Assembly: GCF_014805685.1 (NCBI RefSeq)
Contig: NC_060899.1
Coordinates: forward strand, 8,438,290 to 8,502,289
Length of the DNA: 64,000 nt
Source: Silurus meridionalis
Taxonomy: Eukaryota; Chordata; Actinopteri; Siluriformes; Siluridae
Direction of reading: 5' to 3'
Below the pieces are notes generated by a model. The model worked only from the letters and a program-made list of their open reading frames with translations, searched no databases and was not told the DNA's origin. This document shows, piece after piece, positions 1 to 10,900 of the stretch (positions are counted from its first letter, which is position 1; every line of letters begins with the position of its first letter). Both the position numbers and the translations under genes were made by a program.

Positions 1-320
1 TAGCAAGGCCTTCTCTGCTAGCCTAAACACTGTCTAAATCACTGCCTTACTTTTTTAATATACTTTTTTTCATAAATACGTATTCAATATGTATCTTAAT
101 AGTCTATTCTCATTTCATGTTTTTTCTCTTGTTTGACTGCTGCAAGTAGTGTATGTTAATGTTAAAGTCCTCAATCTGCCTTAAGGGACTTCAGAACCAA
201 CAACGCAGGCGCCTGTATCTTAAAATACATGACAATAAAACTGTTCCTTTAACCAATCAGATTTTAAGTTAGTGACACCAGGACCACCCAGCAGTTGTAA
301 AAGAACCTCTGCAGTTTCAT

Positions 321-1055
321 CATTGGATACTAACAAAGTAAATATAATTTGTTACTGTATTTAAGTAGCTTTTTTTGCATATCTCTACTTTACTGTTTCC
401 CTTTTCCATTTGCAGAGATTTTCCTTTAACTTCACTACATTTCAAAGTGAAATATCTTCATTTTAGTCAACCACCCTTCGTTCGAGTGGACAAAATCTTA
501 ACTGGTCAAGAAGGCAGCAAGCCACCAATCAGGGTAGAGCACGCACCCTGTTTGAAAATTGGAATTACCATTTGGTGGAATGTACTTACCATGAACATAC
601 AGCTCTGCATCAACAAGCAGAACATTATGAGAGTAATAAATGATGGAAAATCTCCTGCCGCTAACTTGCCACAACGCCCGTCGTGGTATGTGTGATTTTT
701 TATTTAGTAGTTAAAAAAAGAAGGTTTTTGGCTCATGGTCATTTTAATGGATATTGATCAGTGTTTGACTTATAAATGATCATTCTATGAATAGTTTGGT
801 TTGGTAAGAGTAAAAGGGTCTTTTTACTTAAACTGAGCATTAATTACACAAGAGTCTTGTGACAAATATTATAATAGGATATTATAGCCATTATAAATCA
901 TAGTACTTTGAATACTTAAATACATTTGAAGGCGAATATGTCTGTACGTTTATTCAAGTAAAAGTCTGAAGAGAAAACTTTTACTTTTACTTAAGTAATA
1001 TTTTACTTAGTTCATCTCTACTGTAACTCAAGTACATATACTTCGCCCTCCACTG
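321..1055. mobile_element. Non-autonomous hAT-like element (TACTTAAGTA-rich fish family), copy 1
   Basis: Both halves carry the ACTTAAGTA/TTTACTT-rich sequence of a common fish hAT family. The right end is CCCTCCACTG and the left end CATTGGATAC. Flanking 8-mers AGTTTCAT (313-320) and ATTTCCAT (1056-1063) match at 6 of 8 positions, as expected for an aged hAT 8-bp target-site duplication. No transposase frame is present. Confidence 0.7.
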
Positions 1056-1063
1056 ATTTCCAT

Positions 1064-2774
1064 GTTCTTTGATTGAATGGTGAGAAAATACACTAGTCAA
1101 AGCTTGCAAATTGCATCTGTAACAAACTTCACAAGAAAACTTGTTAGCTAATTTTTCATTCGACATTGGCTGACAGAGAAGAAGAAATAGATTTGTTCGC
1201 AGATATACTTTAAGATAATTTTCAAGATGGTCTTTTCAAGAAAAGTTGGACATTGTGAGGAAGGGTCAGCCAAAACTGTTTATATTGACATTGTCAAAAC
1301 AGTGTTAAGTGTTTTAATGAACCATTTCTACTTTAGCATTTTCTTGTCTGTGGAACAGAAAAACACACAATTTGGCTTAATTTTCATTTCCCAGGAACCG
1401 TTTCTGTATAAAATTAATCTGTGGTTTCAAAATGATGGTATAAAGAGTGGGATAGATACACCACTGAAGGCCTAAATGTGAAATGCATGGCCCACCACTA
1501 TTATATTTAATATTCACATTGAATTATAAGGTAGACAAAGACTAGCCTAAGAGCAACACACAATACTAATCAGTAGCTTTACTTAAACAAAAGTACTAAC
1601 TTGAAACCCAAGTTAGATTTCTCTACCAGTGCACATTGGTTTAAAAAGTGTTCTGGTTTTCGCATCTTTTCAGAAACAGGGTTTGCAATATGCTGTAAAA
1701 TAATACTCCTGAACTTTTATGATTATTACGTGTTATGTTTGTTTTACAATCCTTAACCCTCGCACTGAAATGTTTTGTGATGCATAAATTCTGCAGTTTT
1801 AAGTTGGGAATTGATAAATCTAGTCCTACAGAGAAAAATAAATTCAACACTTCCACATAACTGGCAAAAAAAAATTATCAAGTGAAAAAGATTTTAAGCA
1901 CTTTTAGATTCTGTACTTTATTTGTAGTTAAATTAGTCGAATATTTATTTTACAGTTTTTACAGTGGGCAGAACATTTATTTTGGTAGAACAAGATGATT
2001 CCAGCTTGAAATGGAAAAAAAAAAACTGGTTAAACAATATTATGTCTAGTTTATTATAATCCTATAAGACAAAATACTAGATAAAGGTGACTATTCAAAA
2101 TATTTTCTCTCATTAAATAATTTTTGCAGTGTACGCACACACATTCACGCACAAAATGTAATCTGGTGAGTTTCTCAGGCATTGCAGTGGTGCACACCTC
2201 TGCCTGTCAGAATCTTCTGTGCATCAAGGATTATGGATGGCCAATTACATCACTTTTGGCATTAATTAATGACACTAACTATCCCCCACTGCTCTGTACA
2301 AAACAGAGTTTCCCCTCAGCTGCTTTAGAAACCACAATTCTTGAAATAAAGCACTTTATACAGCAGAGGCGTGAGTAACTGGGTGCTGGGAGTGTGCTGG
2401 ATTTTGGGTCTGACAACACAATTTCAGTTTGTGCATAGTATGTCTGTTTATATATTAACACAAGAACCAGTGGAAGTGTATTTGTGTGTGTGTCTTTGTG
2501 TGTGATTAGAAATGTGAACAACGATGTGTCATGGGGAGAGAAATTAGACAAAACTGGTGTGTAGCTCATTTCTATGTCCCAGTTCTCCTGTTATCTAAAG
2601 TTGCCCACCAGTTTAGCGTGTGAAGGCCATTACAGAGATTAGGCTTTTAAGATAGACTGGACGCTGGGTGTGTCATCTCACATAGAAAGTCAAAATGAGA
2701 CAACCATTGTTGCTTGTTTGCCCTCTCTCTGCTGATATTTTCTGTCTCTATTTATTTTTCCATTGGCTATTTTG
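1064..2774. other. AT-rich intergenic stretch, no gene seen
   Basis: Short frames only; none has a recognisable domain. No simple repeat longer than 30 bp. I see nothing else I can support. Confidence 0.6.
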
Positions 2775-2819
2775 TATAAATATATAAATATATAAATATA
2801 TAAATATATAAATATATAA
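2775..2819. repeat. (ATATAA)n short tandem repeat
   Basis: About seven hexamer units of TATAAA/ATATAA type, directly left of the interspersed repeat that starts near 2825. Confidence 0.85.
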
Positions 2820-2824
2820 CTATC

Positions 2825-3255
2825 TAACTATCGATTAAAATATTTAATTGAGATTAATCACATGAATTAACTTGTGATTCATCGCAACTTAATCGCCTAT
2901 TTTTTCCTGTACTAAATGTACCTTAAATTTTTATTTTTCAAGTTTTTATTTCTCTAATCAACATGGGCATGGACAAATATGGATGCTTTATGCACATTAA
3001 TGTCTATTATTACTGAAACCATAGTCCACATAAAGCATGAAGACAAAAAATTCTTGTAAATGTATTAAAGTAAATATTTTGCTATGTTTTCACACGGACT
3101 GTTTTAATCGCTTGGCACAAAAATGATTAGTGATTAAAAAAAAGATTTTCTGTGAAGTTTTTTTTTTAACATCTGAGTAAATGTCTTAAATAAATGTAAG
3201 TTTCGTTGAAGGTTTTAATTTCGCATCTTTTATATTTATTTATTTATATTTTAAT
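2825..3255 (+). repeat. Interspersed fish repeat with TTAATCGC-type end, forward copy
   Basis: Shares a long colinear, diverged match with the inverted copy near 42828-43337. Shared anchors include CATGGGCATGGACAAATAT, GATGCTTTATGCA, a TTTCCACACG/TTTTCACACG block and a final TTTATATTTATTTATTTATA block. Class not determined. Confidence 0.7.
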
Positions 3256-3354
3256 AAAAATGGTCAAAAAGAAATGCACGCTTAATGCCCTCATTAATAA
3301 AATTTGTGCCGTTAAAATAAAGCGTTTTGACACCTTTAACATACATATATATGC

Positions 3355-3520
3355 GGGAGGTGGTAGCTCAGTGGTTAAGGCATTGGATTTTGGATCGGAA
3401 GGTCACAAGTTCAAATCCCATTACCACCAAGCTGCCACTGCTGGGCCCTTGAGCAAGGCCCTTAACCCTCAAATGCTCAGTTGTAAGTCACTCTGGATAA
3501 GGGTCTCTGCCAAATGGCAA
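3355..3520 (+). mobile_element. tRNA-derived SINE, plus orientation
   Basis: The head looks like a tRNA, with an A-box (TAGCTCAGTGG, 3364-3374) and a B-box-like AGTTCAAATCC (3409-3419). The body reads CTGGGCCCTTGAGCAAGGCC and the tail is the widespread fish SINE/L2 end (CTCTGGATAAGGGTCTCTGC). A second copy in minus orientation lies at 49655-49850. Confidence 0.85.
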
Positions 3521-5158
3521 ATATATATATATTTACACACAAATGTGTGTGTGTGTGTGTGTGTTTCATCACTACTTACACAGAAATGGATATAAACAGG
3601 AACAATATATGCTTTTTGTTGTCTTTTCTATGGTGTAATGTTCCCCCTCATATACAGTAGTAGTGTTTGGGGTTTAAATGTGGTGTCAGGTGCCTTGTGG
3701 CAGTTTGTAGCCATGTATACTGTTTGTGAGCATTCTCCAGTCCATGTCTGATTAGAGTAACGAATCTTTATTCCTCTGAGTTGCCACACACTCTCTCACG
3801 TCTGACTAAATCACATGGCTGCTAGGAACCAAATGACTTTGCCTCTCATTGCATGAGACAAATGGGGCCGCAGGGAAGCAGCAGCTATGATGTCACACAT
3901 CCACTGGAGGGGGTTCCCTCTTTATTCACACACAGGGACATAAGTGGGTGTGTGTACACCTTTAAAGCAGACATATAGTCACGCAGAGACCATCTCTTAA
4001 ACACTGCAGTTAGCTAGATACAACTTGCACACACTTCTGCTATTCCCATTGGGAAATCTTCAGTGTGTATGCTCAGAATGTGAAAATGGTTCTCCAGAGA
4101 CCATAGACATTTGTAGACAGTAGACACGTGTCTACTGAATTCTGACTGCCCATAGCGACGATTTATAGGTTTTTTCTAACTAAATAGATTTTATTAAAGT
4201 CACCAACTAATGAACACTTCCACCAGTAATATGTTGTGCTCTTATTACTCTAAACGGAACAAAGCCTTTTGTTTATTTCTAAATGTGCTCCAGTACAAAA
4301 GATATAATTTGATTTTTGCAATGGCAAATGAATAGACAGGAAATTTAGCAGACGATTGTCAGGCAGGGAAGCTTTCTTGTAAATGTTGACAGATATAAGA
4401 AGTGAAGTGCTTCAGTTAATGCTTACATCGAATATCAGAATTAGGGAGAAAAAATATGTGATAGGGTTGATTACTTAAAAAAATGCTGATTTCTTGGGGT
4501 TTTCAAGTGCAGCATCATATAAAGTTTCCACAGAACAATCTCACAACAAACATTCATTTAGTTTTCAAAATGCCTTGAAGAAAGAGGAAAGAGCAGATTG
4601 CCCAGCATTACCTCAAATAATTACTCGTTACAAATGTGGTAAGTAGAAAAGCATCTAATTTAACCTAACGTGTACTATATTAGCTTATGCAAGCTATTTA
4701 ACGACTAAACAAACAAACAAACAAACAAATAAATGAACCCAGCTTACTTGCTTGATTTTTCTTTTTATTATACAAGAATTGTTCTTTTTCCCAGAGTTAA
4801 CTGTGTAATATCATTCACTTGTTTAAAAAAAGGATCACAGTGAAATATGTGTATGATAAATAGACTTCCCATCTAGAAATCCTTTAGATAAAGAATAGCA
4901 AAATGAAGGCTTTGAGTTCATTGAGCAATGAATATGAATTAATCAATTAATTAATGTCAATTTAAAGTCAAATTTAATTTCAAAATACATGCAGTTTTGA
5001 ACACAGGTCTTATTTAATTTCACTGTATTTACAGGCACATGGTATTAGACAGGTCAGGGTGTGATTATATCTGACAATATCTGCTCAACACATTGTTTTA
5101 CACATTTCATCAGTTCATGCTTAGGATATAGAGAAATGCTAAACAAAACATATACACT

Positions 5159-5159
5159 A

Positions 5160-5221
<62 letters not shown>
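5159..5221. repeat. (CA)n microsatellite
   Basis: About 31 uninterrupted CA units. Translated frames over it are artefacts. Confidence 0.97.
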
Positions 5222-5227
<6 letters not shown>

Positions 5228-5680
5228 GCACATCACAAACACATACACAAAACCGCTAGTGCTTCAAATAACGTGCCTTGGAGCTCATATGCTTTCCAAA
5301 GCAAGAACAAACACAACCTGAACTCTGTTTCGGCTTCTTTCCCCCCTCGTCTTTCCAACTGCTTTCTAGCCTTGTTTGCACTCCTGAGCCCTGTAGTAAA
5401 CAAGTGCACGTATAACAAGCACCAGTACTGAGCTGCAAGAGCTTAATGACTCTCAGCAGCACTGTCAGAAACAGTCGGCAGAGTTCAGCACTTAAGGGCA
5501 TATGCTTCTATCAGTCGCCTGTGAAGAGCAACAAAACACACAACTGAGGCTTCCAGCTACGGTAATGAAATTAGTCCTTTGGAATAAGAAGCATGTCCTG
5601 AGACATGAGGGATGACAGTAATAATCATATAGAGAACACTTGTGCAACACATATGAAAAGTTACTGCTCTTTAAGTTTTT

Positions 5681-5682
<2 letters not shown>

Positions 5683-5733
<51 letters not shown>
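5683..5733. repeat. (GT)n microsatellite
   Basis: About 25 uninterrupted GT units. Confidence 0.97.
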
Positions 5734-5734
<1 letters not shown>

Positions 5735-6911
5735 TAAAATCCTTTAGGAATCAGTTGCAGGGGTGAGCTAAAAAAAAAAAAGAACACAATAATACATCTG
5801 AAATGCTAAATAATTTTGGATAGTGTTGATTGTGTATTTTCTTGCAGCATAACTATTTCAGTGAAATGTATCTTAGATGCAATTTTGAGCAATTTTGGCT
5901 TGATTTATGTATATAATTACCTAAAAATGCACTATTGTACTCTAAAACTATATTAGCTAATTGTATAGAATGTGAAAATTATGTTACTTTACCACACAAG
6001 TGTAAAATGAATGATGCAGTCACCATGCAGGTTATATGATGATCATAAGTGGTAATACACTTCCATTATTTGCTATGTTTTGTCTCATAAGATATAAAAT
6101 ATAATCTAATATATTCAGGCCATAACTCGCTCAGTACACAGAAATATCGTACCGATATTTGTCGCATAGGTCATTTTCCTAATTAATTATTTTAATTTAA
6201 ATATTATGAAATCATAAATAAGACAATTCATCGCAAATTTGATTTTAATATAATGTTCGGTACAATGCAACCTTTTTTTCCTTCCCACTGCGCTTAATCA
6301 ACATTGATATTTGGCCCTTCATAGGAAAAAATTCGGACACCTCTGTCCTGAAGGATTTCAGTTAGAGGATTTTTGTTTACATGTAAAATTACATGTACAT
6401 TTTTTTGATTAAAATGTGCTCAGAAGCCTAGATTACTTTAGCCTATGTGATCAGTGATGTATAGCCCACAGTATATGTTTATACCTGTTACAAATGAGTC
6501 ATAAGGGGAAAATCTGTGATCCATACGAACGATCTCAGTGAAAACAGTTAAACCTGGATAGGTAATCAATACTAAAAGGAAAATCCCAGCAATAGTTATT
6601 ATCACTCCCTTATAATTTAAAACATTGCTATGGCACTTTTAAAGGACTGTGGAGTTATGTAAAGGAATTTCCTTTTTCCTTTGCTCTGTTCTAGAAACAG
6701 CATATTTTTATTAGCAAGTGTTCTCCTGAAACCTTAAGTTTTATATACCTTATATACCTTCTGTGATACAGTTCTTATAGAATAACTTAAGATTTCTTAA
6801 ATTCCATAATAACTGTATTACAGAACTAAAATGAAACTGAGGTACAGTGGAAATTAATAAAATATAAAATACTTCAAATGTTTATAGAGATGTAAAATAT
6901 ATGCATTTAGC

Positions 6912-6913
<2 letters not shown>

Positions 6914-6981
<68 letters not shown>
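6914..6981. repeat. (TA)n microsatellite
   Basis: About 34 TA units followed by CATACACACA. Confidence 0.96.
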
Positions 6982-6986
<5 letters not shown>

Positions 6987-7501
6987 CACACAATAGATTA
7001 GATGGTTCTATGAATGCATATGAATTACACTGGCGACATGAGCAGGTCAGTAGCATTGATTTAATGATCAATGATCATGATTTAATAAATAATTAAATAA
7101 ATAAACAAGCCCATGCTACAAAAGTGCAGAAGTTTTCGCCTAGGCCTCAGTATCAAGTTGCTCTATAAAACATGACAGTTTATTTAAGTGCACCTGTTCT
7201 TTCCACACAGTGATGCCTGGCTCTCAAATGGTGTTAACATGCTGATTTTCGGGCAAAAGAAGCGATGCGCTTTCGGAAAAACTAAAAAATCCCCGCGGTC
7301 ACGCGCATCTGCTGAAACGGCCCGGAGCAAAGAATAGCCGCATTTAAGAAATTCATATCACATCTGATCTTCTAAACGGCATGATACAGGAATAATAGAT
7401 TAATAACAACAATAATAATAATAATACATTAATTTAAAATAATAATATATTAATTTTAGAAATAATAAAAACGGTTATAATACAGGAGACATGTTTCAAA
7501 A

Positions 7502-7590
7502 GAAAATATTGTCTGAGTATTGTAAATAATAATAATTATAGCAATAATAATAGTAATAATAATAATAGTAATAATAATAATAATACATTT
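7502..7590. repeat. Imperfect (AAT)n repeat
   Basis: AAT units interrupted by AGT and ATT variants. A shorter, similar tract lies at about 7395-7430. Confidence 0.85.
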
Positions 7591-7837
7591 TAGTTAAAAT
7601 CATATGTCTGGATTTATTTTTCAAACAAACAAAGATTAAAAGCAATAATTAGTAGATTTGCGACTTTAGGTCACGCGAATGGTCCACGAAAGCATCTTTA
7701 CCTTCTTCCCAAATAAAAGCAGAAGTGTCAAAGTATTTTGTTGAAATATGTACAAATAATTATCATCATATATGTCCATGATGAAGTGAGAAGAATTGGA
7801 GGAGCAATAAAGCGCCATCAGTCATCACTGCTCATAG

Positions 7838-8395
7838 ATGTTTTTAATTATAAAGACGTATAAACAATATATGAAACTCATGTTGCAACAAGACCAGACG
7901 CTTTCGCCAGTTCGGGCATCGAGAAGATCTTCACAGTCGTACAATACAATCGGGGATTATGTTCAGGAACATACCCGGAATGACCCTCACAGGCCAACAG
8001 ATAGATTCAAAATGCGTTACATGGCGTTTTCTCCACTAAGCACTGACAGAAGAGGGAGGAGAGGATTCATGCCCATACTGATGTATGAGTGTTTAACTAA
8101 ATATACATCAGATGTCGGGATCTTTTTTCTCGTTGTGGCACGTTGCATAGTTTATAATAATAAACTCAATGACCAGGGGAAACTTTTAAGGTTTGTAATG
8201 GCAATAATCACCTTACTGAGGACCACTAACATGCACTCCATTGCAATGCATTACATGACATATTGTTCAAATGTTTTCGCTTTAATTAAGAGGACAGAGG
8301 AGAAAAGCTGCAATTTTAAAAGCTTGTTCCAAAGTACATACCGTCAGCCTTCGTACACACATATTTTACATGACCTGGATGAAATCTTAGAGTAG
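7838..8395 (+). CDS. Unrecognised 185-codon ORF, convergent with bhlhe23 (doubtful gene)
   Basis: An ATG-initiated open frame ending TAG 175 bp from the bhlhe23 stop. It is the longest frame in the window, apart from bhlhe23, not driven by simple repeats. I recognise no domain. There is one modestly hydrophobic stretch (about residues 93-103, VGIFFLVVARC) and an Arg-rich patch near 70-75. The start context is weak (T at -3). It more likely reflects chance openness in antisense of the bhlhe23 3' UTR, or conserved non-coding DNA, than a gene. Confidence 0.1.
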   Translation: MFLIIKTYKQYMKLMLQQDQTLSPVRASRRSSQSYNTIGDYVQEHTRNDPHRPTDRFKMRYMAFSPLSTDRRGRRGFMPILMYECLTKYTSDVGIFFLVVARCIVYNNKLNDQGKLLRFVMAIITLLRTTNMHSIAMHYMTYCSNVFALIKRTEEKSCNFKSLFQSTYRQPSYTHILHDLDEILE

Positions 8396-8516
8396 TTATT
8401 TAAACATGTCGCAAAACTATGGATTAGACTAAACTTCTCTTCCCAACAACAAACATTTCAGTTGTGTATATTGAACCAGCTGCAGGTAAAGTTCAAGTAA
8501 GCGCGCGTGTGTATGA

Positions 8517-8563
<47 letters not shown>

Positions 8564-8569
8564 TGTAAA
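8281..8569 (-). other. Probable start of the bhlhe23 3' UTR
   Basis: Downstream of the stop on the minus strand the transcript would enter a CA-repeat almost at once. Candidate poly(A) hexamers on that strand are ATTAAA at 8281-8286 and 7843-7848 and AATAAA at 7613-7618. The real 3' end cannot be chosen from sequence alone. Confidence 0.4.
8519..8559. repeat. (GT)20 microsatellite in the bhlhe23 3' UTR
   Basis: Uninterrupted GT on the plus strand, so CA in the bhlhe23 transcript, starting about 10 nt after the stop codon. Confidence 0.95.
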
Positions 8570-9265
8570 TCAAGGCTTATCGCTGCAGTGCTTGAAGAGA
8601 CTCGAAGGCGCCGCTGAGTATGAGCACTTCTCCACGCAAGCGGCGAGCGCCGTGCCTGAGAACGGGTACACGGCGGCGGCGGCGGCGGCGGTCTGTCCGA
8701 ACGGGGCAAGTGCGCTCGGTACAGCCGACGTAATCGTCTGGCCCTGGTTAAGGTACGCCACGAGTCGGCGCATCTCCTCCAGAGCCTGCCCCTGCATGAG
8801 GATGTAGTTCTTGGCTAAGAGTAGCGTGGCGATTTTGGACAGTTTGCGCACGGACGGGCTGTGCGCATACGGGATGACGGCGCGCAGGCCGTCGAGCGCA
8901 TCGTTCAGGTCGTGCATGCGCCGGCGCTCACGCGCGTTGATGCTCAGGCGCAGAGAGCGCTGCTCCTTGGGCTTCTTGGCGGCCGGGTGCTTGGGATCCT
9001 CTCCAAAGGCCGAGCTCTGCTTCCGTGAGTCTACTTCGAAGCCATCGTCGTCGTCGCTCGTGTGCTCACCCCCGCTCTCGCCAGATTTGGCCGTCTGCGC
9101 CGTGAGGAAGTCCGCAGCGGCGGAGGAGGCGAGCGGGAAACGCGCAGGACTCGAAGCGCCGTGAGGCGGACCGAAGCCCAGAGCCGCTTGCCCATAACGC
9201 TGCGTCAGATCCAGAAGCGTGTCGCTGCTAATCGATTTGAGCAGATTCTCCTCTCGAGCGTTCAT
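8570..9265 (-). CDS. bhlhe23: Class E basic helix-loop-helix transcription factor, BHLHE23 (BHLHB4) orthologue
   Basis: A single uninterrupted 231-residue frame with a true ATG. The ATG has A at -3, and an in-frame stop follows the C-terminal tail ending KHCSDKP. Seen: an acidic stretch (about 70-78, TSDDDDGFE); basic region about 101-117, with NARERRR at 110-116 and the E-box-contacting Glu at 113; helix 1 about 118-131; loop to about 140; helix 2 about 141-160; then an Olig/BHLHE22-23 family extension ([12 protein letters not shown]) and six Ala at 193-198. The residues SIN and DALDGLRAV in and after the basic region, and the short N-terminus, point to BHLHE23; BHLHE22 has NIN, DALDELRAV and a much longer N-terminus. 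Known for the family: nuclear DNA-binding factors, mostly repressors, forming dimers on E-boxes; BHLHE23 is needed for rod bipolar cell maturation in mouse. The length fits the roughly 225-240 residues of mammalian orthologues. No coding intron is visible. Confidence 0.93.
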   Translation of the reverse strand: MNAREENLLKSISSDTLLDLTQRYGQAALGFGPPHGASSPARFPLASSAAADFLTAQTAKSGESGGEHTSDDDDGFEVDSRKQSSAFGEDPKHPAAKKPKEQRSLRLSINARERRRMHDLNDALDGLRAVIPYAHSPSVRKLSKIATLLLAKNYILMQGQALEEMRRLVAYLNQGQTITSAVPSALAPFGQTAAAAAAVYPFSGTALAACVEKCSYSAAPSSLFKHCSDKP

Positions 9266-9660
9266 TTTTGAAAAAAAGAAAAGAATAAATAAAAATAAAA
9301 AAACAAACTGAACAAATCAAGAAGTAAAACCTTATCCCGCTGCGTTCCTTGTCGGTTTTCTCTGCGCTTTCTCGCGCTGTCTTCCCAGAAAGTCCTCAGA
9401 AAATGTGAAAGTTGGGAGTCGGAGTCGACCCTAGCTTCAACTCGTGTCTTCACTCGCGCGCCTGATCTGATACACCCGAACGCGCGTGACGAGCTAAAAC
9501 GCACACCGTTATCGCCACGCGTGCTTTGGACACCTCGCGCGAACTTCTGCGCGTGTCGTTGCTGCTGCGCGCGCTGCGTTCTGCCCTCGCCCTGGGCACA
9601 GTGTGGCGCGCGCTCCGTCCTACAAGAGCGTTAGTAAGAGCGCGAGGCCCCGCGGGATTA
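8570..9660. promoter_or_regulatory. CpG island spanning bhlhe23 and its 5' flank
   Basis: CpG dinucleotides and G+C are dense from the bhlhe23 stop to about 400 bp upstream of its ATG, in sharp contrast to AT-rich flanks. No TATA box was seen on the minus strand upstream of the ATG, consistent with a CpG-type promoter with dispersed start sites. The 50 bp just before the ATG are T-rich on the coding strand and contain no AG, so no splice acceptor sits there. Confidence 0.8.
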
Positions 9661-9702
9661 GCGCTCTGTCCAATCAGAGAGCCGGATTAATTAAGAGGAT
9701 TA
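9655..9702 (-). promoter_or_regulatory. Upstream cluster: three GGATTA/TAATCC sites, a CCAAT box and a TTAATTAA homeodomain site
   Basis: About 390-440 bp upstream of the bhlhe23 ATG. GGATTA occurs at 9655-9660, 9684-9689 and 9697-9702 (TAATCC on the gene's strand), CCAAT at 9670-9674 and TTAATTAA at 9687-9694. TAATCC is the known OTX/CRX core, and paired TAAT sites bind LHX/VSX-type homeodomains. Direct control of bhlhe23 is inferred from its known retinal expression. Confidence 0.5.
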
Positions 9703-9854
9703 GAAACCCACCGGTTCCTTTACTGTAACCGCAAACATGTTAAACATCCGGAGAGGACGAACTCGTGACATCAAAGTGTCTGCAATTTACGTCAGAGATT
9801 ATTTTTTCTTACATTTAGCAGTAACATTTGTTTATGTAATAATAATAATATAAA

Positions 9855-9858
<4 letters not shown>

Positions 9859-9922
<64 letters not shown>
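9859..9922. repeat. (TA)n microsatellite abutting a Tc1 terminus
   Basis: About 32 TA units running up to the left end of the Tc1-like element at 9931. Tc1 elements insert at TA dinucleotides. Confidence 0.95.
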
Positions 9923-9929
<7 letters not shown>

Positions 9930-9930
9930 G

Positions 9931-10525
9931 TACTATGCAAAAGTTGCAGGCAGTTGTAAAAACTGATTTATTATTTATCAATCAACAGAAGGGAACGTAA
10001 ATGAACAGAATAAAAATCCAAATTAAACCAATATTTGGTGTGACTAAATTTTCACTTTCAATTCTTACTTTTGCACAATTTGTACATTTGGACAAGGATT
10101 TTTGTAGAATCAGAGTCAGGTATATGGTTAACCAGGTATACCAAGCAGGTACATATTATCATCAAGTTCATATGTAGGTTAAAACACAGTCATTAACAGA
10201 AACAGAAACAGCTGTATAGGAGGCTAAAACCTGGGTGAGAAATTGCCCAACTCTGCTATAAGATGAGGGTGCGATAAGTGTGTTTCATGTTTCAGGTCAT
10301 GGTAAGACTGAGCATTGCAACAAAACACAAGGTAGTTATTCTGCATCAGTAAGGTCTATCTCAGGCAGAGATTTCAAAGCAAACTGGGGTTTCAGGAAAT
10401 GCTTGGCAAACTAATTTGACAAAGCAAAATGAAATGGGCAATGTCGAGGACCGTCGATGCAGTGGTCAGCCAAGGAAACTTAATTCAGCAGTTGAGCAGT
10501 TGACACATCACGCTTACTTCCCTTT
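9931..10525 (+). mobile_element. Tc1-like element, 5' portion (terminal repeat plus transposase N-terminus), truncated
   Basis: The left end reads TAGTACTATGCAAAAGTTGC, the known terminus of a fish Tc1 family, followed by TATTTGGTGTGACTA. Remnants of the transposase DNA-binding domain follow in broken frame: RLSIATKHKV near 10303, then GNVEDRRCSGQPRKL near 10437-10480, an HTH/GRPR-type motif. The element stops near 10525, without catalytic domain or right end. Confidence 0.82.
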
Positions 10526-10619
10526 AACATCCATTCAACAGCCTATATATATTTTTGAAAAGCTAAGCAAATCTAACTGTAAACTATGTTATGACTTTAT
10601 GTGCATATACCTATAAAAC

Positions 10620-10620
<1 letters not shown>

Positions 10621-10664
<44 letters not shown>

Positions 10665-10692
10665 GTAGTAGTAGTAGTAGTAGTAGTAGTAG
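10621..10692. repeat. Compound (AAT)n(AGT)n microsatellite
   Basis: About 14 AAT units pass directly into about 9 AGT units, a stepwise unit change within one tract. Confidence 0.95.
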
Positions 10693-10694
10693 CT

Positions 10695-10900
10695 TTGTGG
10701 CTTTGCCGGTTTTCTCCATGCTTTGGAGGTTTTTCCTCTGGGGACTGCGGTTTCCAGTTTAAAAACATGAATTATTGGCTGCAAGACATTTTTCTATACT
10801 ATAATACTATAATTGTGTGAATGTTTGTGCAAGGGTTTCCCTCACCTGTGACCACTGTGACCAGTGTTTTAAGTTCTTCAGACACCCACAGTTATGAATT
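10695..10900 (+). repeat. Common fish interspersed repeat (CTCCATGCTTTGGAGGTTT family), copy 1
   Basis: Recognised blocks: TTCTCCATGCTTTGGAGG, TTTTTCCTCTGGG, CTGCGGTTTCC and GTGTGAATG. Further diverged copies occur near 19050, 31190, 37400 and 49420. Class uncertain. Confidence 0.55.

Larger units (their letters stand above)
3521..7600. other. Intergenic DNA with microsatellites, no gene seen
   Basis: Mostly AT-rich. 3760-3960 is less repetitive and could be conserved non-coding sequence (it holds TGATGTCA). Near 7280-7340 there is a short CpG-containing patch. No exon-like frame was recognised. Confidence 0.5.

Noticed and set aside
3355..3430. Functional tRNA gene
   Set aside because: Part of a SINE with a conserved non-tRNA body; a second, inverted copy is at 49655-49850.
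8570..9265. Assignment to bhlhe22 (BHLHB5)
   Set aside because: The short N-terminus and the basic-region residues (SIN, DALDG) fit BHLHE23 better than BHLHE22 (NIN, DALDE, long Gly/Ser-rich N-terminus).
9262..9504. 80-codon frame just upstream of bhlhe23, overlapping its ATG with its stop
   Set aside because: It begins at a GTG and has no internal ATG, so it is not a credible upstream ORF in a vertebrate mRNA.
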